Part shown: positions 48,652 through 57,637 of the stretch, in pieces
Position numbering within the stretch: position 1 is the first letter of the stretch
Layout of the letters: each line of letters begins with the position of its first letter
DNA from: Candidatus Palauibacter polyketidifaciens
Lineage (GTDB): Bacteria > Gemmatimonadota > Gemmatimonadetes > Palauibacterales > Palauibacteraceae
Assembly (NCBI RefSeq): GCF_947581785.1
Contig: NZ_CANPVO010000044.1
Location: 1-63,399 of the forward strand
Direction: 5' to 3'
DNA length: 63,399 nucleotides
Made by a program: the position numbers and the translations under genes
Notes under the pieces: generated by a model
What the model was told of the DNA's origin: nothing
Database searches by the model: none
The model's input: the letters and a program-made list of their open reading frames with translations, nothing else

Positions 48652-49410
48652 TCACCGATCCCGCCGCGTGAGGAGAAAGAACCACTGCGGTCCGCAGCGC
48701 AGGATCCGGCGCCGCAGCCCGGCGGGGAGCACGGAGAGGATCCGCCACACCGACCGCCACGTCCCTCCCCCGCCTCCGCTCAGCACGGATCGTATCGCGT
48801 GTTCCGTCATGTCCGCGCTCAGCAGATCGGGGACAGCCATCGCGCGCTGCAGCGAACGGTATCCCAGGAACCGGATTCCGCGGTAGTCCCTTGCGCGCCC
48901 CGTCCAGCGAACGTAGCGGTCGGCCATCCCCCGGGGCAGCCAACTGAGAAAGGGCAGCCGGTAGTGCGGCTCGAGGACAGCCCAACGGCTTCCGGCGCTG
49001 ACGTAGGCGGAACCGCCGGGTTTGAGCACCCGGGAAACCTCCGCGAACAGCCTTCTCGGGTCGGCGACGTGTTCATAGAGGTGGTTCACGATGAGGAAGT
49101 CGAAGCACGCGTCGGAGGTCGGGAGCCGGGTCCCATCGGCCACGCAGGTGCGGCCGCGTTCGATGACGACCCGCGGATCCACCTCGAAACCGATAATCGG
49201 TTGCCCGCTGAGCTTCTCGAGTTCGCGCTTGAGGAGACCCGTGCCGCTCCCGACATCGCCGATCGTGCCCCCCGCGCGGATCCTGTCTCCCACGATCCTG
49301 TCGAGGACCGCCGCCTTGCGGAGCCGGCTCTCCCTGTACTCGCGGCTCGCCAGGAAGTCCTCGTAGTAGTCGCGCTCGACGAGGTCGGTCTGCGATGACA
49401 AGCTGGTCAT
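48652..49410 (-). CDS. Class I SAM-dependent methyltransferase
   Basis: This 252-residue protein has motif I IGDVGSGTGLLKREL, an acidic strand-2 end (GFEVD), DFLIVNHLYEHVADP and the post-core VLKPGGSAYV. The type is common in glycan and lipid modification loci (UbiE/ubiquinone-like fold). The substrate is unknown; neighbours are glycosyltransferases and surface proteins. The ATG overlaps the channel gene stop. Confidence 0.87.
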   Translation of the reverse strand: MTSLSSQTDLVERDYYEDFLASREYRESRLRKAAVLDRIVGDRIRAGGTIGDVGSGTGLLKRELEKLSGQPIIGFEVDPRVVIERGRTCVADGTRLPTSDACFDFLIVNHLYEHVADPRRLFAEVSRVLKPGGSAYVSAGSRWAVLEPHYRLPFLSWLPRGMADRYVRWTGRARDYRGIRFLGYRSLQRAMAVPDLLSADMTEHAIRSVLSGGGGGTWRSVWRILSVLPAGLRRRILRCGPQWFFLLTRRDR

Positions 49411-50321
49411 TCCAGCAGTTCGGAACCGCAGTGCTTGCAGTGGCTGGCATCCTCGTCATGGCCGGGCGAGGCGCAACGCAGGCACAACCGGTCCATGGTG
49501 GCGCGAGCGGAGCGCACCTTGAATTCACGGCCTGCGAGCTCGGCCGTCACGATCCCCGTCGGGACGGCGATCACGCCGTACCCCAGGATCATGAGGAGCG
49601 CGGCAAGCATCTGCCCCACCGTGGTCTGGGGCGTGATGTCGCCGAACCCCACCGTCGTCACAGTCACGATGGCCCAGTAGACCCCGCGGGGGATGCTGTC
49701 GAAGCCCGCGTCCGCTCCCTCGATCACGTACATCGCGGCGCCCACGAGCGTCACGACGACGAGCACAGCCACGATGAAGACGGCGATCTTGTAGGAACTT
49801 GAGCGCAGGGCGTTGATCAGCAGTCGCTCGCCCCCCACGAACTGGGCGAGCTTCAGCACCCGGAACACCCGCAGCACCCGCAACACGCGGATGACGGCGA
49901 GCGCCTGTCCTCCCGGGATCAGCAACCCCACGAAGTTCGGCAGGACGGCGAGGAGATCGACAATCCCGAAGAAGGAACGGGCGTATCCGCTGGCCCGTTC
50001 CGCGGAGATGAGGCGGAGCACGTACTCGACCGTGAACAGCGCCGTGAACACCCATTCGAGCGTCCACAGCAGACCTCGCGCGCGGACGTCGAAATTCTGC
50101 ACGCTCTCCAGCATCACGACGACGACGCTGGCGAGGATGACGCCGATGAGGACGACGTCGAAGAGCCGGCCGGCGGGGGTCAGGTTGCCGAAGATGATGC
50201 GGTGGGCCTCGCACCTCCACCGCGGCCGCTGCGAGAAGACCGGATGCGCCTCGTAGTCGATCGCCGGGCGCGGGGGGTCTCGCCGGGATGGGAAGTACGA
50301 CATCGTCCGGTTCTTCGCCAT
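49407..50321 (-). CDS. Voltage-gated potassium channel with C-terminal zinc ribbon
   Basis: This 304-residue channel has six helices. S4 (143-158) reads VIRVLRVLRVFRVLKL with Arg at every third position, and the pore filter is TVGFGD (223-228). After S6 comes a short soluble tail with two CxxC pairs (C280/C283 and C295/C298), a likely zinc ribbon. It should move K+ across the inner membrane and respond to voltage; the ribbon may add metal or redox sensing (inference). ATG 50321 shares one base with the upstream stop. Confidence 0.92.
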   Translation of the reverse strand: MAKNRTMSYFPSRRDPPRPAIDYEAHPVFSQRPRWRCEAHRIIFGNLTPAGRLFDVVLIGVILASVVVVMLESVQNFDVRARGLLWTLEWVFTALFTVEYVLRLISAERASGYARSFFGIVDLLAVLPNFVGLLIPGGQALAVIRVLRVLRVFRVLKLAQFVGGERLLINALRSSSYKIAVFIVAVLVVVTLVGAAMYVIEGADAGFDSIPRGVYWAIVTVTTVGFGDITPQTTVGQMLAALLMILGYGVIAVPTGIVTAELAGREFKVRSARATMDRLCLRCASPGHDEDASHCKHCGSELLE

Positions 50322-51112
50322 CACAGCCTCCCGATGAGGGACCGCAGACGCAGCGCCCACACCCGCCACACCGCCTCACGCACGATGGCCCCCGACATCT
50401 TGCTCTGCCCGACGCGACGGTCGGTGAACACGATGGGGACTTCCCCGACGCGGAACCCCTTCTTCCATGCGCGGAAGTTCATTTCGATCTGGAATGTGTA
50501 CCCGGTCGACCCCACGCGGTCGAGGTCGATCGTCTCCAACACGCGGCGCGCGAAGCACTTGAAGCCGCTCGTGGAATCGGCGAGGCGCAGGCCCGTGGCG
50601 ATGCGCGCGTACTTGTTCGCGTAGTAGCTGAGGAGCAGGCGCGACATGGGCCAGTTGATGACGTTCACCCCGGCAGTATAACGGGATCCGACGACGACAT
50701 CGAAGCGGTCGGCCGCGGCGATCATGTCGGAAATATATCGCGCGTCGTGCGATCCGTCGGCGTCCATCTCGAAGATCCACTCGAAATCCCGCTTGAGCGC
50801 CCAGCGGAACCCCGCGATGTAGGCGGTCCCGAGCCCCAACTTCCCTTCCCTGTGCAGCACGTTCACGCGCGGCTCCGCCGCGGCGAGCGAGTCGACGAGA
50901 GCGCCCGTGCCATCGGGAGATGCGTCATCGACGACGAGGACCGAGAGCCGGGAGTCCTGCGCGAGAACGCGCTCGACGATCCCGGCGATCGAATCGACCT
51001 CGTTGTACGTAGGCAGGATGACCAGGCCGCGCCCACCGTCTGCGGGAGCGGAAGCGGGACTGCGGCCGCGGCCGGAATCGGCGAGCGGGGCGATGGGTCG
51101 TTCGGGGTTCAT
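50321..51112 (-). CDS. Family 2 glycosyltransferase, polyprenol-phosphate mannose synthase type
   Basis: This 263-residue GT-A enzyme has the N-terminal LVILPTYNEVDSIAGIV, the DXD-like MDADGSHDARY and the GQSKMSG block of DPM1-type enzymes. Such enzymes load a sugar onto polyprenyl phosphate for periplasmic transferases. It has no clear C-terminal membrane helices. A Gly/Arg/Ala-rich N-terminal extension of about 28 residues precedes the domain. The lipid-linked sugar could feed the GT39-like protein encoded upstream. Confidence 0.88.
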   Translation of the reverse strand: MNPERPIAPLADSGRGRSPASAPADGGRGLVILPTYNEVDSIAGIVERVLAQDSRLSVLVVDDASPDGTGALVDSLAAAEPRVNVLHREGKLGLGTAYIAGFRWALKRDFEWIFEMDADGSHDARYISDMIAAADRFDVVVGSRYTAGVNVINWPMSRLLLSYYANKYARIATGLRLADSTSGFKCFARRVLETIDLDRVGSTGYTFQIEMNFRAWKKGFRVGEVPIVFTDRRVGQSKMSGAIVREAVWRVWALRLRSLIGRL

Positions 51113-51124
51113 CAGGCCGGGAAC

Positions 51125-52129
51125 CTATCGACCCTCGGGCGGATCCCGCATCCAGGGATCCTCATTTCGTGTGCCTCCCGCGGAGCGCAGGAGGGCGAGG
51201 GCCAGACCGAAGGACACCAACTCCGCGGCGGTCGTCCAGAGGCGGGCCGCCAGCGCAAGCGCCGCGGCGGGCCCTGCCGGAATGGCAGTCGTCGCGGCCA
51301 GGAGGCCGACGATCGCGCCCTCGCGGACGACCAGCCCTCCGGGCGCCACCAGAGCCAGGTAGCCCACCACGTAGGATCCCGCGAAGACGCCGAGCGCGGC
51401 CCCGAAGCCGACGGCGTTTTCGAGGACCAGACCTTCGAGCAACGCCAGGAATCCGAGTCCGTGGAGGGGCCAGATCAGGAGGCTTCCGACGACGGCGCGG
51501 CACAGCATTTTCCCATCCGGTTCGGCATCGCCATGCTCCTTCGTCTCGCGTAGCAGGCGACGCCCCAGCCGTATGACGAAGCGGAGCACGGGCGGCGTGA
51601 GCGCGGCGGCGAGGACGATGCCGCCCGCGACCAGCGGCCAGCGGCCCACGCCCTCGAACGCCCGGGTGCCGAGCAACGCGACGGCCAGCGCGATGCCCGT
51701 GACGAGAATCGCGGACTGGAAGGCGATCAGCGTGGCAAAGGCCGTCGCACCGGAATCGCCTCGACCCCGCACGTAGGCCACCAACCCGGTGACCTGCCAG
51801 ATCTTTCCCGGGATGTAGCGGCCGAGATTGGAACCGAGCCACGCCGCGGTGGCTTCCGGAACCCCTGCCCTGCCGCCCGCGGCCCGGAACAGCCACGCCC
51901 AGACCACCCCGCTCGCACAGAGGGCAGCGGCCTCGCATCCAACCGCCACGGCCAGCCAAGGGGGCCGCACGTGCCAGGCGGAGAGGCCCGAGGCCCGGAG
52001 ATCCTCCCACGCCGCCCACCTGCCCGACAGCGCCAGGCTGACCGTGGCCAGGGCGGCGAGGAGAAAGACGGCACTCCCAAGCGCGACCCACCGGCGACCC
52101 GGCGCGGCGCCAGCGCGGTCCGCGGTCAC
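51125..52129 (-). CDS. Flippase-like domain protein (YbhN/LPG-synthase membrane region family)
   Basis: This 334-residue protein has about eight helices and the family segment GSNLGRYIPGKIWQVTGLVAY, plus LVAPGGLVVREGAIVGLL. It belongs to the UPF0104/lysylphosphatidylglycerol-synthase transmembrane family, often found with glycosyltransferases. A role in lipid-linked substrate movement is inferred. The GTG at 52129 overlaps the YfhO-like stop. Confidence 0.85.
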   Translation of the reverse strand: MTADRAGAAPGRRWVALGSAVFLLAALATVSLALSGRWAAWEDLRASGLSAWHVRPPWLAVAVGCEAAALCASGVVWAWLFRAAGGRAGVPEATAAWLGSNLGRYIPGKIWQVTGLVAYVRGRGDSGATAFATLIAFQSAILVTGIALAVALLGTRAFEGVGRWPLVAGGIVLAAALTPPVLRFVIRLGRRLLRETKEHGDAEPDGKMLCRAVVGSLLIWPLHGLGFLALLEGLVLENAVGFGAALGVFAGSYVVGYLALVAPGGLVVREGAIVGLLAATTAIPAGPAAALALAARLWTTAAELVSFGLALALLRSAGGTRNEDPWMRDPPEGR

Positions 52130-54528
52130 GCCGCCGATCCTCGGGGTCGACGCCGCCGGGAGATCAGGATGCCCCCGGTCAGCCCGACAATGGTCAGGAG
52201 ACTGATCCAGGTGCTGAGACTGAAGGGAGCGCTCCGGTACTCGAAGGTCAGCTCATGCGTCCCGGCAGGGACTTCGACGCCGCGGAACGCCGTATTCACC
52301 CGCCACACCACGGCCTCTTCCCCGTCGAGAAAGGCCTTCCAGCGCTCGTGATGAATCTCGCTGACCGCAAGAAGGCCCGCGCGATCCGCCACGACCTCCA
52401 GTACCACGCGATCCGGCTCGTGGCGAACGAGCGATGCGCTCCCCTGCCCCGCCGCCGGAGCTTGGCCGCCCGCCCGGCTTTCGACGATCGTCAACCCCGC
52501 CGGGTCCGAAATCTCGAGCGTCCGCGCGACGGCCGCGGCGGTATCGTCGACCATCTCCAGGCCGGCCGGGAAGTAGGCGTAGGGAAGCTCCGGCGACAGT
52601 TCATAGAGATGGCGCCCGCCCGCCTCCGCGATCGATTCGACACCTTCCTGCGCGCCGGGCGTGATGAGATAGCCGACGTTCAGCAACTGGCGAACAACCG
52701 GATTCCAGAGCAGCCCCTCATCCGGCGTGATGCCGCCCACGAGTCTCGCGTACGGGCGGAGGAGGAACTTCTGAAGCCCACTCGCCGACGACACGCCGTA
52801 GTAGGCGAGCTGGTTCGGACGATAGTTGGGGGTGGGGCCGGCCAGACTCGGCGCCCAGACGCGTTCTCCGGGCTCCGCGTCCTCGTAGAGGGCTTCGATG
52901 ACGGGATCGGTGGCGAGCGCGGCGTCGGCCTCCTGCACTCTCAGGTAGCGCGCGTCCACGCGCCACAGGTCCATGATCCCGAAGGCGAGCACGACGACCA
53001 GCGTCCAGGTGGCGAAGCTGTGGCGGGCCACGCCCCGGGCGGCGCCCCAGGCGAGACCGAATCCCGCCAGGAGGAACAGACCGTTGAGACGCAGCGCGTC
53101 GATCGAAACCGTCGACGGTTGACGCGGCCATCCATCGGGATACCACGAGAGCAGCACGAAGTTGGCCAACCCCTGCGGGCTGAGCACCGCCCAGGCGCCA
53201 AGCAGAAGAATCGGCCCCCCGAGCAGAAGCACGGGCCAGGACCACCGGCCCGTTGCGGCATTCCGTCCGGTCTCATCGTCCGGCGTACCTCCGCCGGCGG
53301 CCCGGCGGTTCAGTGCCGCCTCCCAGCCGTAGGCGGCGAGCAGCGCGACGAATACGGTCACCGGACCCAGCATCATCGACGGGGCCCGCAGGCTCGACAT
53401 CATGGGCAGCAGCGTATACGCGATCCGGTGCACGGGTGTCGCGGCCCCGAGCGCGAACAGAACGCCGAGCACGCTGGCGCCGGCGAGGAACCACACGACC
53501 CGTCTCCGATCGCGATCCAGCGCACGGCCGAAGGCGGCCGAGATGCCGAGAATCGCGAGCGCGAGCGGGACGGCGCCGAGGTATTCCGTATGCAGCTTGA
53601 TCGGGTTCTGCCCCCAATAGGACCCCGGGAGCGACCCGATGAGATCCGGCAGGAAGAATGCCGTAAGCTCCTGTGGCGGCAGCGCCCAGGAGGCGGCGAA
53701 TTCGTAGCCGCGCTCGCCGGCCGCGCGGGTGACGTGTTCGAGTGCCGTCAGGGTCGGAAAGAACTGGGGGGCGGCGACCAGAACCGCCGCCACATTGGCG
53801 AGGGTGAACCACGCGACAGGGCGAACGTACACCCTCCAAGGCGCCGCGGCCGACACCGGTCGCGGGAGCCGGAACGCCACGTGGTACACAAAGAAGGCCG
53901 CCAGCGCGAGGCTGGAGAAGTACATCATCTGCACGTGCGCCGAGAACGTCTGCGCCGCGATTACGAAGGCCAGACCGGCGAACCAGCGGAACTCGTTCCT
54001 CTCCAACCCGCGGTTGAGCAGGCCGAGCGCCAGCGGAATGAGCGTCATCGTGAACATTCGCCCATCCTGTCCTCCGAACAGGTGCGACGTGACATAGCCC
54101 GCGAGGAGGAACGAAGCTCCGCACACCGCGGCCGATGCCGGCCGAAGTCGGAAGGAACGTCCGAGGAAGTAGCCGAACGCGCCGCTCAAGAACGTGTGCA
54201 GAACGAAGGTCCAGCCGATGGCCCGATGCAGCGGCAGCAGGAAATAGAGGATCGTCGACGGATAGAAGATGGGCCCCGGCAGGATCGCGACGAACGGCAT
54301 GCCGCCGTAGACGTGCGGGACCCAGAGCGGCACGCCGCGCCCCGCGAGGATCTCGTCCACGTAGAACCGGCGCAGCGAGATCCCCTCGAACAGCATGTCC
54401 GACCCGAAGAGAAGCCGTTCCGGATGGAAGATGAAGTCGCGGTAGAAGAGCACCGTGACGAGCGCCGCTCCGGCGAGGAACCACCAGACCGTATAGTCCC
54501 GGTCTCTTGCGGGCGTCGCCGAGTCCAT
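52126..54528 (-). CDS. YfhO-like polytopic membrane protein (GT-C type)
   Basis: This 800-residue membrane protein has about 12-14 helices and a C-terminal soluble domain (about 560-770). An early GSDMLFEGISLRRFY loop and YLITPGAQEGVESIAEAG are typical of YfhO-like enzymes, which are thought to add sugars to lipoteichoic or other surface polymers. A GT-C glycosyltransferase role is inferred. ATG 54528 is preferred; TTG 54531 is directly upstream. Confidence 0.84.
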   Translation of the reverse strand: MDSATPARDRDYTVWWFLAGAALVTVLFYRDFIFHPERLLFGSDMLFEGISLRRFYVDEILAGRGVPLWVPHVYGGMPFVAILPGPIFYPSTILYFLLPLHRAIGWTFVLHTFLSGAFGYFLGRSFRLRPASAAVCGASFLLAGYVTSHLFGGQDGRMFTMTLIPLALGLLNRGLERNEFRWFAGLAFVIAAQTFSAHVQMMYFSSLALAAFFVYHVAFRLPRPVSAAAPWRVYVRPVAWFTLANVAAVLVAAPQFFPTLTALEHVTRAAGERGYEFAASWALPPQELTAFFLPDLIGSLPGSYWGQNPIKLHTEYLGAVPLALAILGISAAFGRALDRDRRRVVWFLAGASVLGVLFALGAATPVHRIAYTLLPMMSSLRAPSMMLGPVTVFVALLAAYGWEAALNRRAAGGGTPDDETGRNAATGRWSWPVLLLGGPILLLGAWAVLSPQGLANFVLLSWYPDGWPRQPSTVSIDALRLNGLFLLAGFGLAWGAARGVARHSFATWTLVVVLAFGIMDLWRVDARYLRVQEADAALATDPVIEALYEDAEPGERVWAPSLAGPTPNYRPNQLAYYGVSSASGLQKFLLRPYARLVGGITPDEGLLWNPVVRQLLNVGYLITPGAQEGVESIAEAGGRHLYELSPELPYAYFPAGLEMVDDTAAAVARTLEISDPAGLTIVESRAGGQAPAAGQGSASLVRHEPDRVVLEVVADRAGLLAVSEIHHERWKAFLDGEEAVVWRVNTAFRGVEVPAGTHELTFEYRSAPFSLSTWISLLTIVGLTGGILISRRRRPRGSAA

Positions 54529-54534
54529 CAAGGC

Positions 54535-54888
54535 CTACGGGCGATCGCCATCAGGTTCTTGCCCAGCGGCGGATTCAACCAGCGCGCTCAAACGCCCGTG
54601 ACCGGCATCACAACCCGGTCGTGCAGGCTCACCTTTCCCGGACTCAACTCCTGGCGCAGGACGCGGCAGACCGCGAAACACGCGGAGCATTCCGACGATG
54701 TCCCGGTACGCGAGCCGGACCGAAACAAAGCCGGCCAGGTTCGGTGCGAAGATGCGGAGAATATCGGGATGGTACCGGACGGCGGAGGACATCGCCTCAA
54801 GATCTCTGCCCGGGTAGTCATGAATTCCCGACGCGGCCCTGTCCGGCGCTTCCCATGCGCGCGAGCTTCGACTCCCATGCTGCTTCAT
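54535..54888 (-). CDS. Hypothetical protein, possibly a gene remnant
   Basis: This 117-residue frame starts with ATG 54888 overlapping the upstream stop (ATGA) and ends six bases before the YfhO-like gene, so its placement is that of a real coupled gene. The centre (YHPDILRIFAPNLAGFVSVR) looks protein-like, while both ends are low in structure and rich in Gly/Pro/Arg. I recognise no family. Alternative frames are also open here. If it is not a gene, this is about 350 bases of otherwise empty DNA in the block. Confidence 0.45.
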   Translation of the reverse strand: MKQHGSRSSRAWEAPDRAASGIHDYPGRDLEAMSSAVRYHPDILRIFAPNLAGFVSVRLAYRDIVGMLRVFRGLPRPAPGVESGKGEPARPGCDAGHGRLSALVESAAGQEPDGDRP

Positions 54889-56393
54889 TCGATTTCCGCC
54901 GTTGCCGGCAGGAGTCGCAGGATCACGGTAACCGGTTCCCCGCTCTCATAGACCACTTCAAAGCGGCTCGAAAAGGCGCGAATGGCGGGGATCAGGTATC
55001 GTCCCGTTGTCCCGCTCACCTGGTCCACAACTACGTAGCTCGCGCCCATCGCCTCGAGACCCTCCATAACGGTCGCCGGATCGGCCGAGAAGGGATACAC
55101 GTCCCCTCGACGGCGTGAATACCGGAAGAAGAGACGCGGCTTACGGTTCGCGATCACGGCTTCCGGCGGTGTGTTGTCTCGGGCCCACTGGGCGGCGGCG
55201 TACAGACTTGACGAGGCCGGCGGGTCGCATGGGCGCCCAACACGGTGGGACGCCGCACAGGCCAACCGACCTGGCGTTACCTCAACGACCCATGCGAACC
55301 CGAGGATCGCAATCAGCGCCGGGCCGGCCCACCGGAGCCAGCGGCTGAACGATGGTAGCGGGACTCTCCAGACCGCCGCGAGCGCCAATAGCAGGAGGAC
55401 CGGAAAAAGCGGCAGGAGGAAGCGTTGGTCCGTCCAGACGGACGGCCAGAGGGCGATCAGGCCGGCATAGAGGATTGTATAGATCTCCGGAGCTCCAAGG
55501 CATTCGCGCGCCGCCTGCGCCCACCCAACCAGCGCGGCCAACGACACCACGATTCCCACAAGAATCCGACCGCCCCCCACGTCGCTGGCGGGACCGAACA
55601 ACATGGCCGGGAGGACGCTGCTTACGTAGGCCCAGCTGTTGGCGGCCCCACGCTCGATGAGCCCTTGGAGACTTACCGTTCCCTCACCGGGTGTGTAGGG
55701 GTCGCTGAGCAACAATTCGGCCAGGTATCCGGGCTGATCCGCCGCGGCCCAGCCCTGATAGAGCGCCCAGGCTGCCAGCGTACCAACAGCCACGCAGGCT
55801 GCCCACGCGGCCCGCCGGTAACGCCCCGACAGAAGCCACGCCAGCGGCAATGCGAGGAGAATCGCCATGCCTGCGGTGCGTGTCGCGAACGCTCCGACGC
55901 TGGCCGCCATGGCGAAGGCCGCACTGCGCCCATCCTCTTTCGTCGACAGCCAGAGAACCGTGACGGTTAGCAGCACCATCGGCCCTTCGCTGAGGATGTA
56001 GTGTCCGTACTCAAGCAGCGTGGGATTGGCGGCCAACAGTGCGGCGGCGGCGATCCCCGGTCCGGCACCCACCCACACTCGACCGAAGTGCGCCGTGGCC
56101 CAAACTGTGGTGGCCGTGAACAGCAGCATGGCGATCTTCGCCAGACCGACGCCACCGATCCAACCGAGCCCTGCAAGAAGAAGCGGAAGAAACGGCGGAT
56201 AGCGCGCGTGCAGCGGCGTCCCGGGCAGGTGCAGGTCCCGATAGCCTTCTCCGCTCCGCAGCGCATCGCCGAGGATGAGGTAGCCCGCGTTGTCTCCCCC
56301 CGGAAACAGCGTGGGTTCGAATACAAGGAACCCCAGGATGAGATGAAAAAACGCGAGCCCGAGCGCAGCCAGGCCAAAAGAATCGCGCATCAT
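54885..56393 (-). CDS. Polytopic glycosyltransferase, family 39-like
   Basis: This 502-residue integral membrane protein has a GT-C fold pattern: a first-loop acidic motif near GGDNAGYLILGDALRSGEG, about 10-11 helices, and a soluble C-terminal region (about 400-500). Such enzymes use polyprenyl-phosphate sugars at the periplasmic face, which the neighbouring DPM-type enzymes could supply. Its codon use looks slightly less GC-rich than neighbours. ATG 56393 overlaps the GT4 gene stop (ATGA). Confidence 0.8.
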   Translation of the reverse strand: MMRDSFGLAALGLAFFHLILGFLVFEPTLFPGGDNAGYLILGDALRSGEGYRDLHLPGTPLHARYPPFLPLLLAGLGWIGGVGLAKIAMLLFTATTVWATAHFGRVWVGAGPGIAAAALLAANPTLLEYGHYILSEGPMVLLTVTVLWLSTKEDGRSAAFAMAASVGAFATRTAGMAILLALPLAWLLSGRYRRAAWAACVAVGTLAAWALYQGWAAADQPGYLAELLLSDPYTPGEGTVSLQGLIERGAANSWAYVSSVLPAMLFGPASDVGGGRILVGIVVSLAALVGWAQAARECLGAPEIYTILYAGLIALWPSVWTDQRFLLPLFPVLLLLALAAVWRVPLPSFSRWLRWAGPALIAILGFAWVVEVTPGRLACAASHRVGRPCDPPASSSLYAAAQWARDNTPPEAVIANRKPRLFFRYSRRRGDVYPFSADPATVMEGLEAMGASYVVVDQVSGTTGRYLIPAIRAFSSRFEVVYESGEPVTVILRLLPATAEIE

Positions 56394-57637
56394 TGAGGGG
56401 CGGCCGTGGCCGGTTTCGTCCCGCGCCGGGCAGCCACCGCACCCTCGTAGCGGTGCACGAGCCGGTCCACGACCCGGGGCAGTCCGAAGTGTTCGCGCAT
56501 GTGGGCCCTTCCCTTCTCGACCCGGTCCCGTGCCGCGGCGGCGTCCTCGATGACCCGCATGATGGTGTCCGCCAGCGCGCCGGCGTCGCCGGGCGGCACG
56601 AGGAGTCCCGTCTCTCCGTGTCTCACGATGTCCGGGATTCCGCCGGCATCGGACGCGATCAAGGGCAGCCCGAACTCGAGCGCTTCCAGGAGAACCACGC
56701 CGAGTCCCTCCGTGTCGCCCTTGCCGTCCACGACCGCCGGCAGGACGAAGAGATCGCTCGTTCGGTACGCCTCGCCTAGCGCTTCCTCATCGACGCGGCC
56801 CGCGAAGTACACGGAGGGGTCGACGCCGACGCGGCGGGCCTCCGCCTCCAGCGGGCCGGCTTCGGGCCCCTCTCCGACCACCGTGAGGGTCGCGTCGACG
56901 CGCTCCCGGACGCGAGCCAGCGCCCGTATCAGGATATGCACGCCCTTCCGCTCCACAAGACGGCCCACGAAGAGGAGGCGCACGGGTCCCTCGCCCTCCA
57001 GCGGCTGCGCCTCGGCACCGGCACCGTCGGGCAGCGGTCGGTCGGAGATCGCCGAGCTGAAGGGGATCACGGGCACCTCGCGCGACGTGTACCGGGCCAC
57101 GGCCGCGGCCGTCGCGGTCGAAATCGCCGTCACGGCGTCGGCGCTCTCGATCGACCAGCGCAGGAACGGCAGAGCCCAGCGGAGACGGCGTTCGATCCAG
57201 CGGATCTCGACGGAATAGAAGCTCGAGACCAGCGCCGTCCGCTCGGATGACGCCCGCGCGAGGGCGCCGAACCAGGCGTGCGGGACCGGCCAGTGCACAT
57301 GGACAACGTCGGGGGGCGATGATGTGCCGAGAGCAATCGATGCCAGGCTCCCGCCGATCATGTACCCCGGCAGGAGCGCGGCGTAGGCCGGACGGCGGCG
57401 GATGCGGTCCGGCGCGGTCTCCTCGTGGGTGAGGGTTTCGAGCGCGGCCGGGGCGTACCGGAAGCGGCGCACGGGGATGCCCCGCCACTCCGTCGCGCCC
57501 CCGCCCCGGTACGCGGGCGCGAGCACCTCCACCTCCAGGCCCCGGTCGCGCAGGCCGAGCAGCAGTCTTCCGAGCCAGGGGGTGATCACGTCGTCGTCGT
57601 CGCGCGGGAAGGCCGTGACGACATGGACCACCTTCAC
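56390..57637 (-). CDS. Family 4 glycosyltransferase
   Basis: This 415-residue GT-B enzyme has the N-terminal VVHVVTAFPRDDDDVITPWL, the donor-site block LLFVGRLVERKGVHILI and the C-terminal EGLGVVLLEALEFGLPLIAS with a Glu-rich motif. It transfers a sugar from a nucleotide donor; the acceptor is unknown. GTG 57637 overlaps the GT2 gene stop. Upstream in-frame codons belong to a shadow of the neighbouring gene. It is not BshA by my reading. Confidence 0.88.
   Translation of the reverse strand: MKVVHVVTAFPRDDDDVITPWLGRLLLGLRDRGLEVEVLAPAYRGGGATEWRGIPVRRFRYAPAALETLTHEETAPDRIRRRPAYAALLPGYMIGGSLASIALGTSSPPDVVHVHWPVPHAWFGALARASSERTALVSSFYSVEIRWIERRLRWALPFLRWSIESADAVTAISTATAAAVARYTSREVPVIPFSSAISDRPLPDGAGAEAQPLEGEGPVRLLFVGRLVERKGVHILIRALARVRERVDATLTVVGEGPEAGPLEAEARRVGVDPSVYFAGRVDEEALGEAYRTSDLFVLPAVVDGKGDTEGLGVVLLEALEFGLPLIASDAGGIPDIVRHGETGLLVPPGDAGALADTIMRVIEDAAAARDRVEKGRAHMREHFGLPRVVDRLVHRYEGAVAARRGTKPATAAPQ

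Noticed and set aside
52255..54951. 898-codon plus-strand frame opposite the YfhO-like gene
   Set aside because: Hydrophilic, Arg/Glu-rich antisense sequence without motifs, while the minus strand gives a coherent membrane protein with coupled neighbours.
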